Below are positions 51,165 to 63,300 of a stretch of 64,000 bases of DNA, piece after piece (position 1 is the stretch's first letter; each line of letters begins with the position of its first letter). Under the pieces are notes generated by a model. It was not told where the DNA came from. It made no database searches and worked only from the letters and a program-made list of their open reading frames with translations. The DNA is from Symsagittifera roscoffensis. Taxonomy: Eukaryota; Xenacoelomorpha; Acoela; Convolutidae. The position numbers were made by a program, and so were the translations under genes. Location: positions 41,047,831 through 41,111,830 of the forward strand of contig NC_087070.1 in the NCBI RefSeq assembly GCF_963678635.1, given 5' to 3'.

Positions 51165-52870
51165 TCCAATGAGAAATTCATCCATCCATCAAGACATAAA
51201 CCCATCGATCAAGCTTTTTCTTCATCAAGCGGTCAATCTATCCAACCAACCGTTTGGCCAGTTAACCCTTGATCGGCCCACCCTTCTAGACATCCATCCA
51301 TCAAAATATCCATCTCTCTAGCCATCCATCCAAACGGCTATTCATCCGTCCAGCGATCTAACCATCAAGCCACTCATCTTTCAGGCTATACATCCATCTA
51401 GCCATCAATCTATCCAACCAGCCATCAAGCCAATCTTTGATTAATCGGCAAATCCATCCAGCCATGCATCCACCAAGCAATCAGTCGAGCCATCCATTCA
51501 AGTAATCATTCATCAAGCGATCCATCTATCTAGCCATCCATTCATCAAATCATCCATCTATCTAAACATTCAACCAGCTATCTATCTGTTCATCTATCCC
51601 TCTAACCAAGCAGCCATCCATCCATCCTTTCAACCATCCATCCATGCATTCATCTATCGGTCCATTCATCTAGCAATCAATACAACCAGCCTTTTATCCA
51701 ACCAGACATCCAGCCATCGATCCATTCACCTAGCAATCCAGCCAACCAGCCTTTCATCCAACCACACATCCAGCCATCAACGCTGCCATCCATCAATTCA
51801 CCCACCACTCAAGCAATCCATCACTCCAAACAGTCATCCATTCAACCAGCCCTGCATTCGTTCGTCAACCATGCCATCCATGCATCCATCGCCTGCCTAG
51901 CCTTACTCAAAACTATCATGCATCCACCCAATCAGCGATTGATCCATTCGTCAAGCCACCATACATCTAGCAATCCTTTCATTTTGCCATCCGTCTATGC
52001 AACAACCAATCCAATCGTCTTGCGTTCGATCGTTCCAGCAACCATCCTGCCTTCCATCAATCCAGACAAACAGTCTTTCAACTATAATTATAGACCTTCA
52101 TCAACCCTCTCATCTATTCATCCATCCAATCATCTGCCCATCTCAGCCAGCCATCAATCATCCGCCAATCCATCCGCACATTTAGCCAGTCCTGTGTCCA
52201 GCGGTTCATCGTCGATCTAACAATCTATCTATCTAGATATCCATTCGTAACGCATCCATCCATCTAGCCATTCATGCATCCCATCAAGCATCCTTGCTGC
52301 CGTCCATTGTCAATCTAGCCATCAATCCTACTATCCATCTCTCCACCCCACAACCGTTCGTCCAGCCATCCATGCACCTTGCCATCCATCCACTCAGACA
52401 TCTCTGAATACACTCTCCATTCAGCTAGCCATTCACATTCATCCAGCTATTCATCCAGCCAGCCATATATCCAGCCACTAACCTACGTAGCTTTTCAACC
52501 AACCAGTCATCCATCTATCTAGCCATCCAGCCAGTCATATATCCAGCCATCAACCCATCCGGCCTTTGAACCGACCAGTCATCCAGTCATCTAGCCATGC
52601 ATCCATCCTCTCATCATTTCAGCCATCCATACATCCAGTCAGTCAGTCTTCCAACCAGCCGTCACTCAAGCCATCGATCCTTCCAACCATCAAGCCAATT
52701 TGACAACTAGCCATTCACCTAGTCAGCCATCAATGCGTCCATCTAGCAATCCCTTGTGCCTTCATTCCATCATTTCAATCGTCCAGCCAATGATTCAAAC
52801 ATCCATTAGTCAATTACATCCACTATCCAGCCATCCTCAGAACCAGCAAAACATCCATCCATCTAATCTA
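51165..52870 (+). repeat. Degenerate CCAT/AGCCATCCATC simple-sequence array
   Basis: About 1.7 kb of imperfect tetranucleotide-like repeats (CATCCATC, AGCCATCC, CAACCAGCC). Its right part (from 52129) is the start of the tandemly duplicated unit and recurs at 57764-58500 and 60375-61115. Plus-strand open frames in it (Pro/Ser/His-rich) are by-products. Confidence 0.9.
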
Positions 52871-52934
52871 ATTTTCTGTTAAAGATAAACGTTGTCATTT
52901 TTCAGGAGCAACTTGAGCTACAGAGGGCCTGCTA

Positions 52935-54795
52935 GTTAGTATAATTTCAACAGAAAAGGTCAATCGTGAATTGTTCCAAGAATTCAAAAAGCTTTAAGGG
53001 CATATATGTTTTTGTTTGAAATTCGAATGCTTGCTTGCGTTCATTGATTCAATTCCAACTGTTTTTTGTTTCCGCTTGATTTTTTTTGTAAACTCTTGAC
53101 AGTTGGTTGTTTTGCTTCTCTTAATGAGTTTATTAACGGAGTTGTTGTCTGATTAATCAAACATTAAAGATTTTGCGTATTCGCGTTTTGCGAGCCCTTG
53201 GGTCAATAAAAAATCAATTCGCACTTTTATATAGGTAATTTTCAGGTGAAAATTTTTGAAAAAAGGAAAGCCTGTTTCTGCGCAATTGGCACGCAAAACT
53301 TACACCCCTATAATTAATCGGTCTTTAGTTTCAAATTGTAGCATATGCGTTATCATTTTTTTCCGAAAATTGAATAAAAATTAAAGTAAAAAAAATACAA
53401 TTTTTTTTGCTAAAATTTGGAAAGATTTTTTAATTACTTTTTTTTCGATACCTAAAAAAAAATTTTGCGCTGTAACTAAATCTCTGAAGTAAAACTAAGT
53501 TTTCCCGGCATAAATATAAACGTAATTGCTCGAAAAAAATCAAAATTCAAAAACCGGTTCATGTCGACACAGAAAATTTTTCGAAACCATTTGAATATCG
53601 CTCCAATAACGACTGAAAAGGAATATTAAATGATATAACACTCGGCCCTATTCAATGACTTTTTTGTAACTTAATTTGCGTGGGAAAAGGTTTCGAAAAA
53701 CTAAAACATGCCCGAAGACAAAGTTCCTCCTTGCTTTTAGAGGTCGTAACAATAATCTGCGTTCGTTTTTTTTGTGATCGGTCATAAAGTTCTTGTTTGC
53801 TTCATTTTGTATTGTAATAATTCCGATTCTCTTCGCTTCTGGATATAAAGGAACACTGGATTTGTGAAAACACTTCGATTTTATATGTTTTTTGAAAATC
53901 CATTTGAATTAAGTAGCTATTATAATTTCGTCGTTTAACGTGTTATTAATTTTGGCGAAAACTTTGGCTATCCATCTCTGAAATATATCTAGCTTTCTAG
54001 AAGTTTTTATAAACTCCGGCACTCTTTTTTGTTGGAAACTCCGATACCTTCTAAATCTCTTCTCGGAAAGTGACTGAACTCTCGAGATATTCTAACCGAG
54101 TCTGGACGAGCCATATATACCCGGCGGTGGCTTCTTATTTTAACATCAGTTCCCAGGTATAGAGCTCTGTTGTGAAGGTGGAACAAAGTTCCTCTTTTCA
54201 CTTGTTACATAGAGATTTTGGTAACCACGGTTAAAGATATTTGTGTTTTTTTTTCAGTTTTGTTTAAGGACAAATGCAAGTTTTTTTGCACGCCTCATTT
54301 GCCGAAACAAAACATTTTAAGACTCTTTTTGCTTTTAAATGAGTTTTTGGTATAGTTTAAACCACGCTTCGAAAACATTTGTTTTATCAAGTTTTGTTTC
54401 GCGTAATTATCTTTGTTCACAAGTAGCAATAGTTTCACTAAAAGCCATTATGAAATTAGGTGTGTAAAAACTCATAATCTAGTAATTTTACTCGAGTCGT
54501 GAATAATATATAAAACTAAATTTTGTAATCAGTAAGCTGGCAAAATTTCTTTCAAGTTGTGCATGCAGCGACGTGAACGAATTCGTGGTCTAATTTGGCC
54601 GATATTAAATTCATAGTTTCAATTATTTTTACAATTAATGTTTAACCATTCGGTTTTTTAAATCTCAGAAAATTTCGTCAGTACGTGCTTTTTTTTGGTA
54701 AATAACTTCGGAGCTAGAACTGCTCAAAATCTTAGTTGTATTTGTTCCTATAATTGTTAGTTATTATCAATATCAAGAGAAAACTAAAACTGAGA
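52935..54795. other. AT-rich sequence upstream of the SLC23 exon
   Basis: No gene is recognised. A 64-codon minus-strand open frame at 54007-54201 (recurring at 62252-62446) has no family resemblance. Promoter elements could not be assigned. Confidence 0.4.
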
Positions 54796-55205
54796 ATGGA
54801 AAAGGGCGCAGTTGGAAGAAGCGATCACCAGGAGTGGACTCCTAAACGGCGGATGAAATTATTCTCGTGGGATTCGTCAAAGGGGGAGGGGAAAGGAAGA
54901 GGAGATCTGGAGGTGATCTATTCCATTGACGACAACCCCCCTTGGTACCTGGCCATAATTCTCGGCCTGCAGCACTATCTGACCATGATCGGTGCATGCA
55001 TTTCTATCCCCTTTGTACTGTCCCCCTTTCTGTGTATAGCGAACAATGGTCTAGCACTCTCTAGACTTATCAGCACAATCTTCTTCTGCTCCGGAGTGGC
55101 GACTCTGCTGCAGGCCACGTTGGGGGTCAGACTACCCATTGTACAGGGGGGCACTTTCACATTCATCACTCCCACCATCGCCATACTCAGCCTACATGGT
55201 GAATG
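54796..55205 (+). CDS. SLC23 nucleobase/ascorbate transporter, first coding exon (copy 1, intact)
   Basis: SLC23 proteins are sodium-coupled ascorbate or nucleobase permeases of the plasma membrane with 14 membrane segments in the UraA fold. This exon encodes the cytosolic N-terminus and the first segments. The family signature is plain: DDNPPWYLAIILGLQHYLTM, then GVRLPIVQGGTFTFITPT ending LHGEW, where family members have a similar sequence before the first extracellular turn. The start is the ATG at 54796 (MEKGAVG); upstream in-frame codons lack an ATG. The exon ends at GAATG before GTAAGTT, a strong donor that splits the Trp codon after two bases. Downstream exons are not in the remaining sequence before the duplication resumes, so the gene as laid out here is incomplete. 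Confidence 0.88.
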
Positions 55206-56640
55206 GTAAGTTATGTCCGCCAAAACAAAGCAGACTTGTTCGGCTTCAGCTATTTGATTTTGGTGAGCCGTGAATAAAAGTCAAATTAAGAATGAACAAC
55301 TTTCAATCTGAACTTATTTTTTGTTGCGATAACTCCTCATTATATTTTCCCACAGTAAATACAATTTTTTTTTTTAAAAAGGTCATATTTACTGTGGAAA
55401 AAATATATAATTGGGAAATTATCAAAACAAAAATTAAGTTCAGAACAAAGTTCATTCTTAATTTGAGTAGTATGTGAAATCTACCGTGGTTTCAGCTCAG
55501 ATAAAAATTAATTCCGCAAGTATTTAATTGTCTGATTTGGTTTCTCGAATATGTTTTCTTTTCGTTTGATCAAAACTTAGGGTGCAAAGGAACTTTAATC
55601 TAGGGTCGTATTTACGCAAAATCAGTAGCTTTAAAGAACGCTTGGAAGGCATAGAGTGTTATCAAATAAATTTTCTTGGTTTCGAGATAAATTGGTTTGA
55701 ATCTGAATAATTCCATTTTCAAACCTTTCTTAACAAGGTAGTGGATCAATAACTTTCTGATTTTAGTTGGATTTTTAAATACAAAAATTTGATTATTTTT
55801 AAAGAGTCGATGAATATGACCAGACTCTTAAATAGGTCGGGGTGATTTTTTTAAAGACTTTGTTCAGGCTTAAAATTACTTTTCGCGGTTTGAATTTTGA
55901 TTTCTCTTTAAATTCAGTTCATTTCCTTTGTTGGAACGAAGGCAAGCTCCACTATTGAACAGTGAAAGTATAAAGATTACAAAAAACGTGATTCCAGTTT
56001 CGAAGGTCGAATTTAATTTTCGAATTTCCTAGTGGAATACAACCTTACCTTTTAATCAAGTTTTCTCAAATTAAGTCATTTTTTATCCAAAAAGTGCCAA
56101 TCGTAAATTGTTCTAAAAATTCAAAAAAACTTCGAGGCTTTCTATTTTTTTGATATTCGAACGCTGAAGTTTTTTTTAAAAATCAAATCGTTTTTTTTCT
56201 GCGCACTTGCGTTCACTGTTTTGTTTCTAACTGATAATGGCTATGTTTTTTTGATAGAGCGCTCAATTTCAATTCAACTTTACTGATCAAGAAAACGGTG
56301 CAACAGTTTGAAAAATAAGGAAATACCGTGGTTGGGAAAACCTTCTCTAATCTGGTGCAACGACTGGCCTGGTTACAATTTTTTTTCACGCTATCGAGAG
56401 CAAGTATCTTGTAATCGGGAACTAGATTTTTTTTCTCGTAAATAACTTTTCTTACAAAAATTCGTACTTGCTTTAGTGTTGAACCTTAATAATTTCCAGG
56501 TTCCTTCCAACTTGGCCAGAATGTATTGCGATCGTCGGACGTTCGTTTGTCTGCCCAAATTTTTCTGCTTAGGTGCCACATCACGGATCTTTTTGTGCTA
56601 TTAGCAAGTATCAAAGTCGTTGCAAGTTTTTGATCATTGC
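55206..56640 (+). other. Start of the SLC23 intron, no further exon seen
   Basis: AT-rich sequence without a recognisable next SLC23 exon. A stretch at 55370-55420 is a small inverted pair (TTTTCCCACAGTAAAT against ATTTACTGTGGAAAA). Confidence 0.5.
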
Positions 56641-56965
56641 AGTTTCTTGGTAGACGTAAGCTTTTGGCCTTTCTGTAAAACTACTCTGCCAAGTCTTAGG
56701 TTAAGTTTTCATCGAACTATACGGTTTTGGTAACCTTCTTTGCTCAAGCGGCCACGATTATATTATCTCTATGCAGAAAAAAGGGTTATTTCAAAAGGGT
56801 CTTAAATTTTTTTCATTTTTCTTAAAAACTACTCTATCAAATCTGAGATGCGGATTTGAGTCGAAAGAACCAGTTTAAAAATTTTTTCTGCAGATGCAGT
56901 GACTCCTTAACTTTTTTGTGTATTGCCGTGCAAGTGGCGCGAAGCTCCCTTCGCTTCTGTTTTAA
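56640..56965 (+). repeat. Second satellite family copies followed by an R1-type terminal hairpin
   Basis: Two monomers matching 39480-40000 (near 56674 and 56819) are followed by GTGCAAGTGGCGCGAAGCTCCCTTCGC, the hairpin that also ends the R1 copies near 30410 and 41640. Confidence 0.55.
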
Positions 56966-57128
56966 CTTATTTCGTTTTCTTTTTTTTCATGAGTTTTGAT
57001 TTTCATAAAATGATGATACAATATTTTTAAAGTTGCTATATCTTGTTTCAAAGGAATTATGTACATTTTTCAGCTGTTTTTTTTTCAATGTTAAATTGTT
57101 TTATACTTGCGGTAAATGACTTTTGCTC

Positions 57129-57310
57129 GGATCTTGTTAACTATTTCACCCCCCCCCCCCCCCCCCCCCTATTGCAAAATGGGAGGGGAATAGTTAAAAT
57201 GGTACAAAATTCGTAATGCTTAACTGTTCACATTTCTTTCTTTATAGGGGGGGGGGGGGGATGTGATATCGTTACAATGTACCATAGGGGGGAAATAGTT
57301 AACAAGATCC
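57129..57310. mobile_element. Small foldback/MITE with a C21 run and a G14 run
   Basis: GGATCTTGTTAACTATTT at 57129-57146 is inverted as AAATAGTTAACAAGATCC at 57293-57310. A run of 21 C (57149-57169) follows the left arm; G runs (57247-57260 and 57287-57292) precede the right arm. About 180 bp. Confidence 0.75.
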
Positions 57311-57763
57311 CTTTTTTCTTATACTAAACCAGATTTTTGCGAAGTCAAATAATTGTCTAGTCTATTCTCACTGAACTCAATGATTGATTCACTTGAGGGA
57401 CTGAGGGCTAAAACTTACTGTTGTTTTTGGCTTCATTTCTTCCCACCTATATTCTGTCGACTTGATTTTTCTATTAATATTTACATATGTTGTTTCGGAG
57501 GGTATCTAGATAGAATGGGCCAATATATATACGATTCATAAATGTGGAAATTTGCTGTTGTAAAACAACCAGTTTTTTATGTATTCTGTAGTCACGTTTA
57601 GATGCAAAAAGACTATCCATTTCAAAAAAGTGGAAAAGTTAGTCAATTCGAACGCCTCATTAATGACAAATTCAAAAACCATCAAACTGGTACCTCCAGC
57701 TTTAGCTTGGTCGCTAAGTTTAGTTTTATTCAGACAGACGAAAAATTTGTTTCTCCCATTTTG

Positions 57764-60374
57764 ATCATCTGCCCATCTCAGCCAGCCATCAATCATCCGC
57801 CAATCCATCCGCACATTTAGCCAGTCCTGTGTCCAGCGGTTCATCGTCGATCTAACAATCTATCTATCTAGATATCCATTCGTAACGCATCCATCCATCT
57901 AGCCATTCATGCATCCCATCAAGCATCCTTGCTGCCGTCCATTGTCAATCTAGCCATCAATCCTATTATCCATCTCTCCACCCCACAACCGTTCGTCCAG
58001 CCATCCATGCACCTTGCCATCCATCCACTCAGACATCTCTGAATACACTCTCCATTCAGCTAGCCATTCACATTCATCCAGCTATTCATCCAGCCAGCCA
58101 TATATCCAGCCACTAACCTACGTAGCTTTTCAACCAACCAGTCATCCATCTATCTAGCCATCCAGCCAGTCATATATCCAGCCATCAACCCATCCGGCCT
58201 TTGAACCGACCAGTCATCCAGTCATCTAGCCATGCATCCATCCTCTCATCATTTCAGCCATCCATACATCCAGTCAGTCAGTCTTCCAACCAGCCGTCAC
58301 TCAAGCCATCGATCCTTCCAACCATCAAGCCAATTTGACAACTAGCCATTCACCTAGTCAGCCATCAATGCGTCCATCTAGCAATCCCTTGTGCCTTCAT
58401 TCCATCATTTCAATCGTCCAGCCAATGATTCAAACATCCATTAGTCAATTACATCCACTATCCAGCCATCCTCAGAACCAGCAAAACATCCATCCATCTA
58501 ATCTAATTTTCTGTTAAAGATAAACGTTGTCATTTTTCAGGAGCAACTTGAGCTACAGAGGGCCTGCTAGTTAGTATAATTTCAACAGAAAAGGTCAATC
58601 GTGAATTGTTCCAAGAATTCAAAAAGCTTTAAGGGCATATATGTTTTTGTTTGAAATTCGAATGCTTGCTTGCGTTCATTGATTCAATTCCAACTGTTTT
58701 TTGTTTCCGCTTGATTTTTTTTGTAAACTCTTGACAGTTGGTTGTTTTGCTTCTCTTAATGAGTTTATTAACGGAGTTGTTGTCTGATTAATCAAACATT
58801 AAAGATTTTGCGTATTCGCGTTTTGCGAGCCCTTGGGTCAATAAAAAATCAATTCGCACTTTTATATAGGTAATTTTCAGGTGAAAATTTTTGAAAAAAG
58901 GAAAGCCTGTTTCTGCGCAATTGGCACGCAAAACTTACACCCCTATAATTAATCGGTCTTTAGTTTCAAATTGTAGCATATGCGTTATCATTTTTTTCCG
59001 AAAATTGAATAAAAATTAAAGTAAAAAAAATACAATTTTTTTTGCTAAAATTTGGAAAGATTTTTTAATTACTTTTTTTTCGATACCTAAAAAAAAATTT
59101 TGCGCTGTAACTAAATCTCTGAAGTAAAACTAAGTTTTCCCGGCATAAATATAAACGTAATTGCTCGAAAAAAATCAAAATTCAAAAACCGGTTCATGTC
59201 GACACAGAAAATTTTTCGAAACCATTTGAATATCGCTCCAATAACGACTGAAAAGGAATATTAAATGATATAACACTCGGCCCTATTCAATGACTTTTTT
59301 GTAACTTAATTTGCGTGGGAAAAGGTTTCGAAAAACTAAAACATGCCCGAAGACAAAGTTCCTCCTTGCTTTTAGAGGTCGTAACAATAATCTGCGTTCG
59401 TTTTTTTTGTGATCGGTCATAAAGTTCTTGTTTGCTTCATTTTGTATTGTAATAATTCCGATTCTCTTCGCTTCTGGATATAAAGGAACACTGGATTTGT
59501 GAAAACACTTCGATTTTATATGTTTTTTGAAAATCCATTTGAATTAAGTAGCTATTATAATTTCGTCGTTTAACGTGTTATTAATTTTGGCGAAAACTTT
59601 GGCTATCCATCTCTGAAATATATCTAGCTTTCTAGAAGTTTTTATAAACTCCGGCACTCTTTTTTGTTGGAAACTCCGATACCTTCTAAATCTCTTCTCG
59701 GAAAGTGACTGAACTCTCGAGATATTCTAACCGAGTCTGGACGAGCCATATATACCCGGCGGTGGCTTCTTATTTTAACATCAGTTCCCAAAATGGGAGG
59801 GGAATAGTTAAAATGGTACAAAATTCGTAATGCTTAACTGTTCACATTTCTTTCTTTATAGGGGGGGGGGGATGTGATATCGTTACAATGTACCATAGGG
59901 GGGAAATAGTTAACAAGATCCCTTTTTTCTTATACTAAACTAGATTTTTGCGAAGTCAAATAATTGTCTAGTCTATTCTCACTGAACTCAATGATTGATT
60001 CACTTGAGGGACTGAGGGCTAAAACTTACTGTTGTTTTTGGCTTCATTTCTTCCCACCTATATTCTGTCGACTTGATTTTTCTATTAATATTTACATATG
60101 TTGTTTCGGAGGGTATCTAGATAGAATGGGCCAATATATATACGATTCATAAATGTGGAAATTTGCTGTTGTAAAACAACCAGTTTTTTATGTATTCTGT
60201 AGTCACGTTTAGATGCAAAAAGACTATCCATTTCAAAAAAGTGGAAAAGTTAGTCAATTCGAACGCCTCATTAATGACAAATTCAAAAACCATCAAACTG
60301 GTACCTCCAGCTTTAGCTTGGTCGCTAAGTTTAGTTTTATTCAGACAGACGAAAAATTTGTTTCTCCCATTTTG
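57764..60374 (+). repeat. Tandem duplication unit 2 (2611 bp, lacks the SLC23 block)
   Basis: X (57764-59790) is joined directly to Z (59791-60374). The 3.0-kb Y block, equivalent to 54156-57176 with the exon, is missing. The junction TTCCCAAAATGGG has a 2-bp CA microhomology. Only a few single-base differences from unit 1 are visible. Confidence 0.92.
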
Positions 60375-63300
60375 ATCATCTGCCCATCTCAGCCAGCCAT
60401 CAATCATCCGCCAATCCATCCGCACATTTAGCCAGTCCTGTGTCCAGCGGTTCATCGTCGATCTAACAATCTATCTATCTAGATATCCATTCGTAACGCA
60501 TCCATCCATCTAGCCATTCATGCATCCCATCAAGCATCCTTGCTGCCGTCCATTGTCAATCTAGCCATCAATCCTACTATCCATCTCTCCACCCCACAAC
60601 CGTTCGTCCAGCCATCCATGCACCTTGCCATCCATCCACTCAGACATCTCTGAATACACTCTCCATTCAGCTAGCCATTCACATTCATCCAGCTATTCAT
60701 CCAGCCAGCCATATATCCAGCCACTAACCTACGTAGCTTTTCAACCAACCAGTCATCCATCTATCTAGCCATCCAGCCAGTCATATATCCAGCCATCAAC
60801 CCATCCGGCCTTTGAACCGACCAGTCATCCAGTCATCTAGCCATGCATCCATCCTCTCATCATTTCAGCCATCCATGCATCCAGTCAGTCAGTCTTCCAA
60901 CCAGCCGTCACTCAAGCCATCGATCCTTCCAACCATCAAGCCAATTTGACAACTAGCCATTCACCTAGTCAGCCATCAATGCGTCCATCTAGCAATCCCT
61001 TGTGCCTTCATTCCATCATTTCAATCGTCCAGCCAATGATTCAAACATCCATTAGTCAATTACATCCACTATCCAGCCATCCTCAGAACCAGCAAAACAT
61101 CCATCCATCTAATCTAATTTTCTGTTAAAGATAAACGTTGTCATTTTTCAGGAGCAACTTGAGCTACAGAGGGCCTGCTAGTTAGTATAATTTCAACAGA
61201 AAAGGTCAATCGTGAATTGTTCCAAGAATTCAAAAAGCTTTAAGGGCATATATGTTTTTGTTTGAAATTCGAATGCTTGCTTGCGTTCATTGATTCAATT
61301 CCAACTGTTTTTTGTTTCCGCTTGATTTTTTTTGTAAACTCTTGACAGTTGGTTGTTTTGCTTCTCTTAATGAGTTTATTAACGGAGTTGTTGTCTGATT
61401 AATCAAACATTAAAGATTTTGCGTATTCGCGTTTTGCGAGCCCTTGGGTCAATAAAAAATCAATTCGCACTTTTATATAGGTAATTTTCAGGTGAAAATT
61501 TTTGAAAAAAGGAAAGCCTGTTTCTGCGCAATTGGCACGCAAAACTTACACCCCTATAATTAATCGGTCTTTAGTTTCAAATTGTAGCATATGCGTTATC
61601 ATTTTTTTCCGAAAATTGAATAAAAATTAAAGTAAAAAAAATACAATTTTTTTTGCTAAAATTTGGAAAGATTTTTTAATTACTTTTTTTTCGATACCTA
61701 AAAAAAAATTTTGCGCTGTAACTAAATCTCTGAAGTAAAACTAAGTTTTCCCGGCATAAATATAAACGTAATTGCTCGAAAAAAATCAAAATTCAAAAAC
61801 CGGTTCATGTCGACACAGAAAATTTTTCGAAACCATTTGAATATCGCTCCAATAACGACTGAAAAGGAATATTAAATGATATAACACTCGGCCCTATTCA
61901 ATGACTTTTTTGTAACTTAATTTGCGTGGGAAAAGGTTTCGAAAAACTAAAACATGCCCGAAGACAAAGTTCCTCCTTGCTTTTAGAGGTCGTAACAATA
62001 ATCTGCGTTCGTTTTTTTGTGATCGGTCATAAAGTTCTTGTTTGCTTCATTTTGTATTGTAATAATTCCGATTCTCTTCGCTTCTGGATATAAATGAACA
62101 CTGGATTTGTGAAAACACTTCGATTTTATATGTTTTTTGAAAATCCATTTGAATTAAGTAGCTATTATAATTTCGTCGTTTAACGTGTTATTAATTTTGG
62201 CGAAAACTTTGGCTATCCATCTCTGAAATATATCTAGCTTTCTAGAAGTTTTTATAAACTCCGGCACTCTTTTTTGTTGGAAACTCCGATACCTTCTAAA
62301 TCTCTTCTCGGAAAGTGACTGAACTCTCGAGATATTCTAACCGAGTCTGGACGAGCCATATATACCCGGCGGTGGCTTCTTATTTTAACATCAGTTCCCA
62401 GGTATAGAGCTCTGTTGTGAAGGTGGAACAAAGTTCCTCTTTTCACTTGTTACATAGAGATTTGTAACCACGGTTAAAGATATTTGTGTTTTTTTTTTCA
62501 GTTTTGTTTAAGGACAAATGCAAGTTTTTTTGCACGCCTCATTTGCCGAAACAAAACATTTTAAGACTCTTTTTGCTTTTAAATGAGTTTTTGGTATAGT
62601 TTAAACCACGCTTCGAAAACATTTGTTTTATCAAGTTTTGTTTCGCGTAATTATCTTTGTTCACAAGTAGCAATAGTTTCACTAAAAGCCATTATGAAAT
62701 TAGGTGTGTAAAAACTCATAATCTAGTAATTTTACTCGAGTCGTGAATAATATATAAAACTAAATTTTGTAATCAGTAAGCTGGCAAAATTTCTTTCAAG
62801 TTGTGCATGCAGCGACGTGAACGAATTCGTGGTCTAATTTGGCCGATATTAAATTCATAGTTTCAATTATTTTTACAATTAATGTTTAACCATTCGGTTT
62901 TTTAAATCAGAAATTCGTCAGTACGTGCTTTTTTTTGGTAATAACTTCGGAGCTAGAACTGCTCAAAATCTTAGTTGTATTTGTTCCTATAATTGTTAGT
63001 TATTATCAATAAGAGAAAACTAAAACTGAGAATGGAAAAGGGCGCAGTTGGAAGAAGCGATCACCAGGAGTGGACTCCTAAACGGCGGATGAAATTATTC
63101 TCGTGGGATTCGTCAAAGGGGGAGGGGAAAGGAAGAGGAGATCTGGAGGTGATCTATTCCATTGACGACAACCCCCCTTGGTACCTGGCCATAATTCTCG
63201 GCCTGCAGCACTATCTGACCATGATCGGTGCATGCATTTCTATCCCCTTTGTACTGTCCCCCCTTTCTGTGTATAGCGAACAATGGTCTAGCACTCTCTA

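Larger units (their letters stand above)
52129..57763 (+). repeat. Tandem duplication unit 1 (5635 bp)
   Basis: The unit has three parts: X, 52129-54155 (array end plus AT-rich DNA); Y, 54156-57176 (SLC23 exon and its intron start); and Z, 57177-57763. X recurs at 57764-59790 with the same length (2027 bp). X and part of Y recur at 60375-64000. Confidence 0.92.

Noticed and set aside
51918-52882. Pro/Ser/His-rich plus-strand open frames in the CCAT array (and copies at 58335 and 60946)
   Set aside because: Low-complexity translation of a degenerate simple repeat.
54007-54201. 64-codon minus-strand open frame, also at 62252-62446
   Set aside because: Its repetition is only due to the tandem duplication; no family resemblance or splice support.
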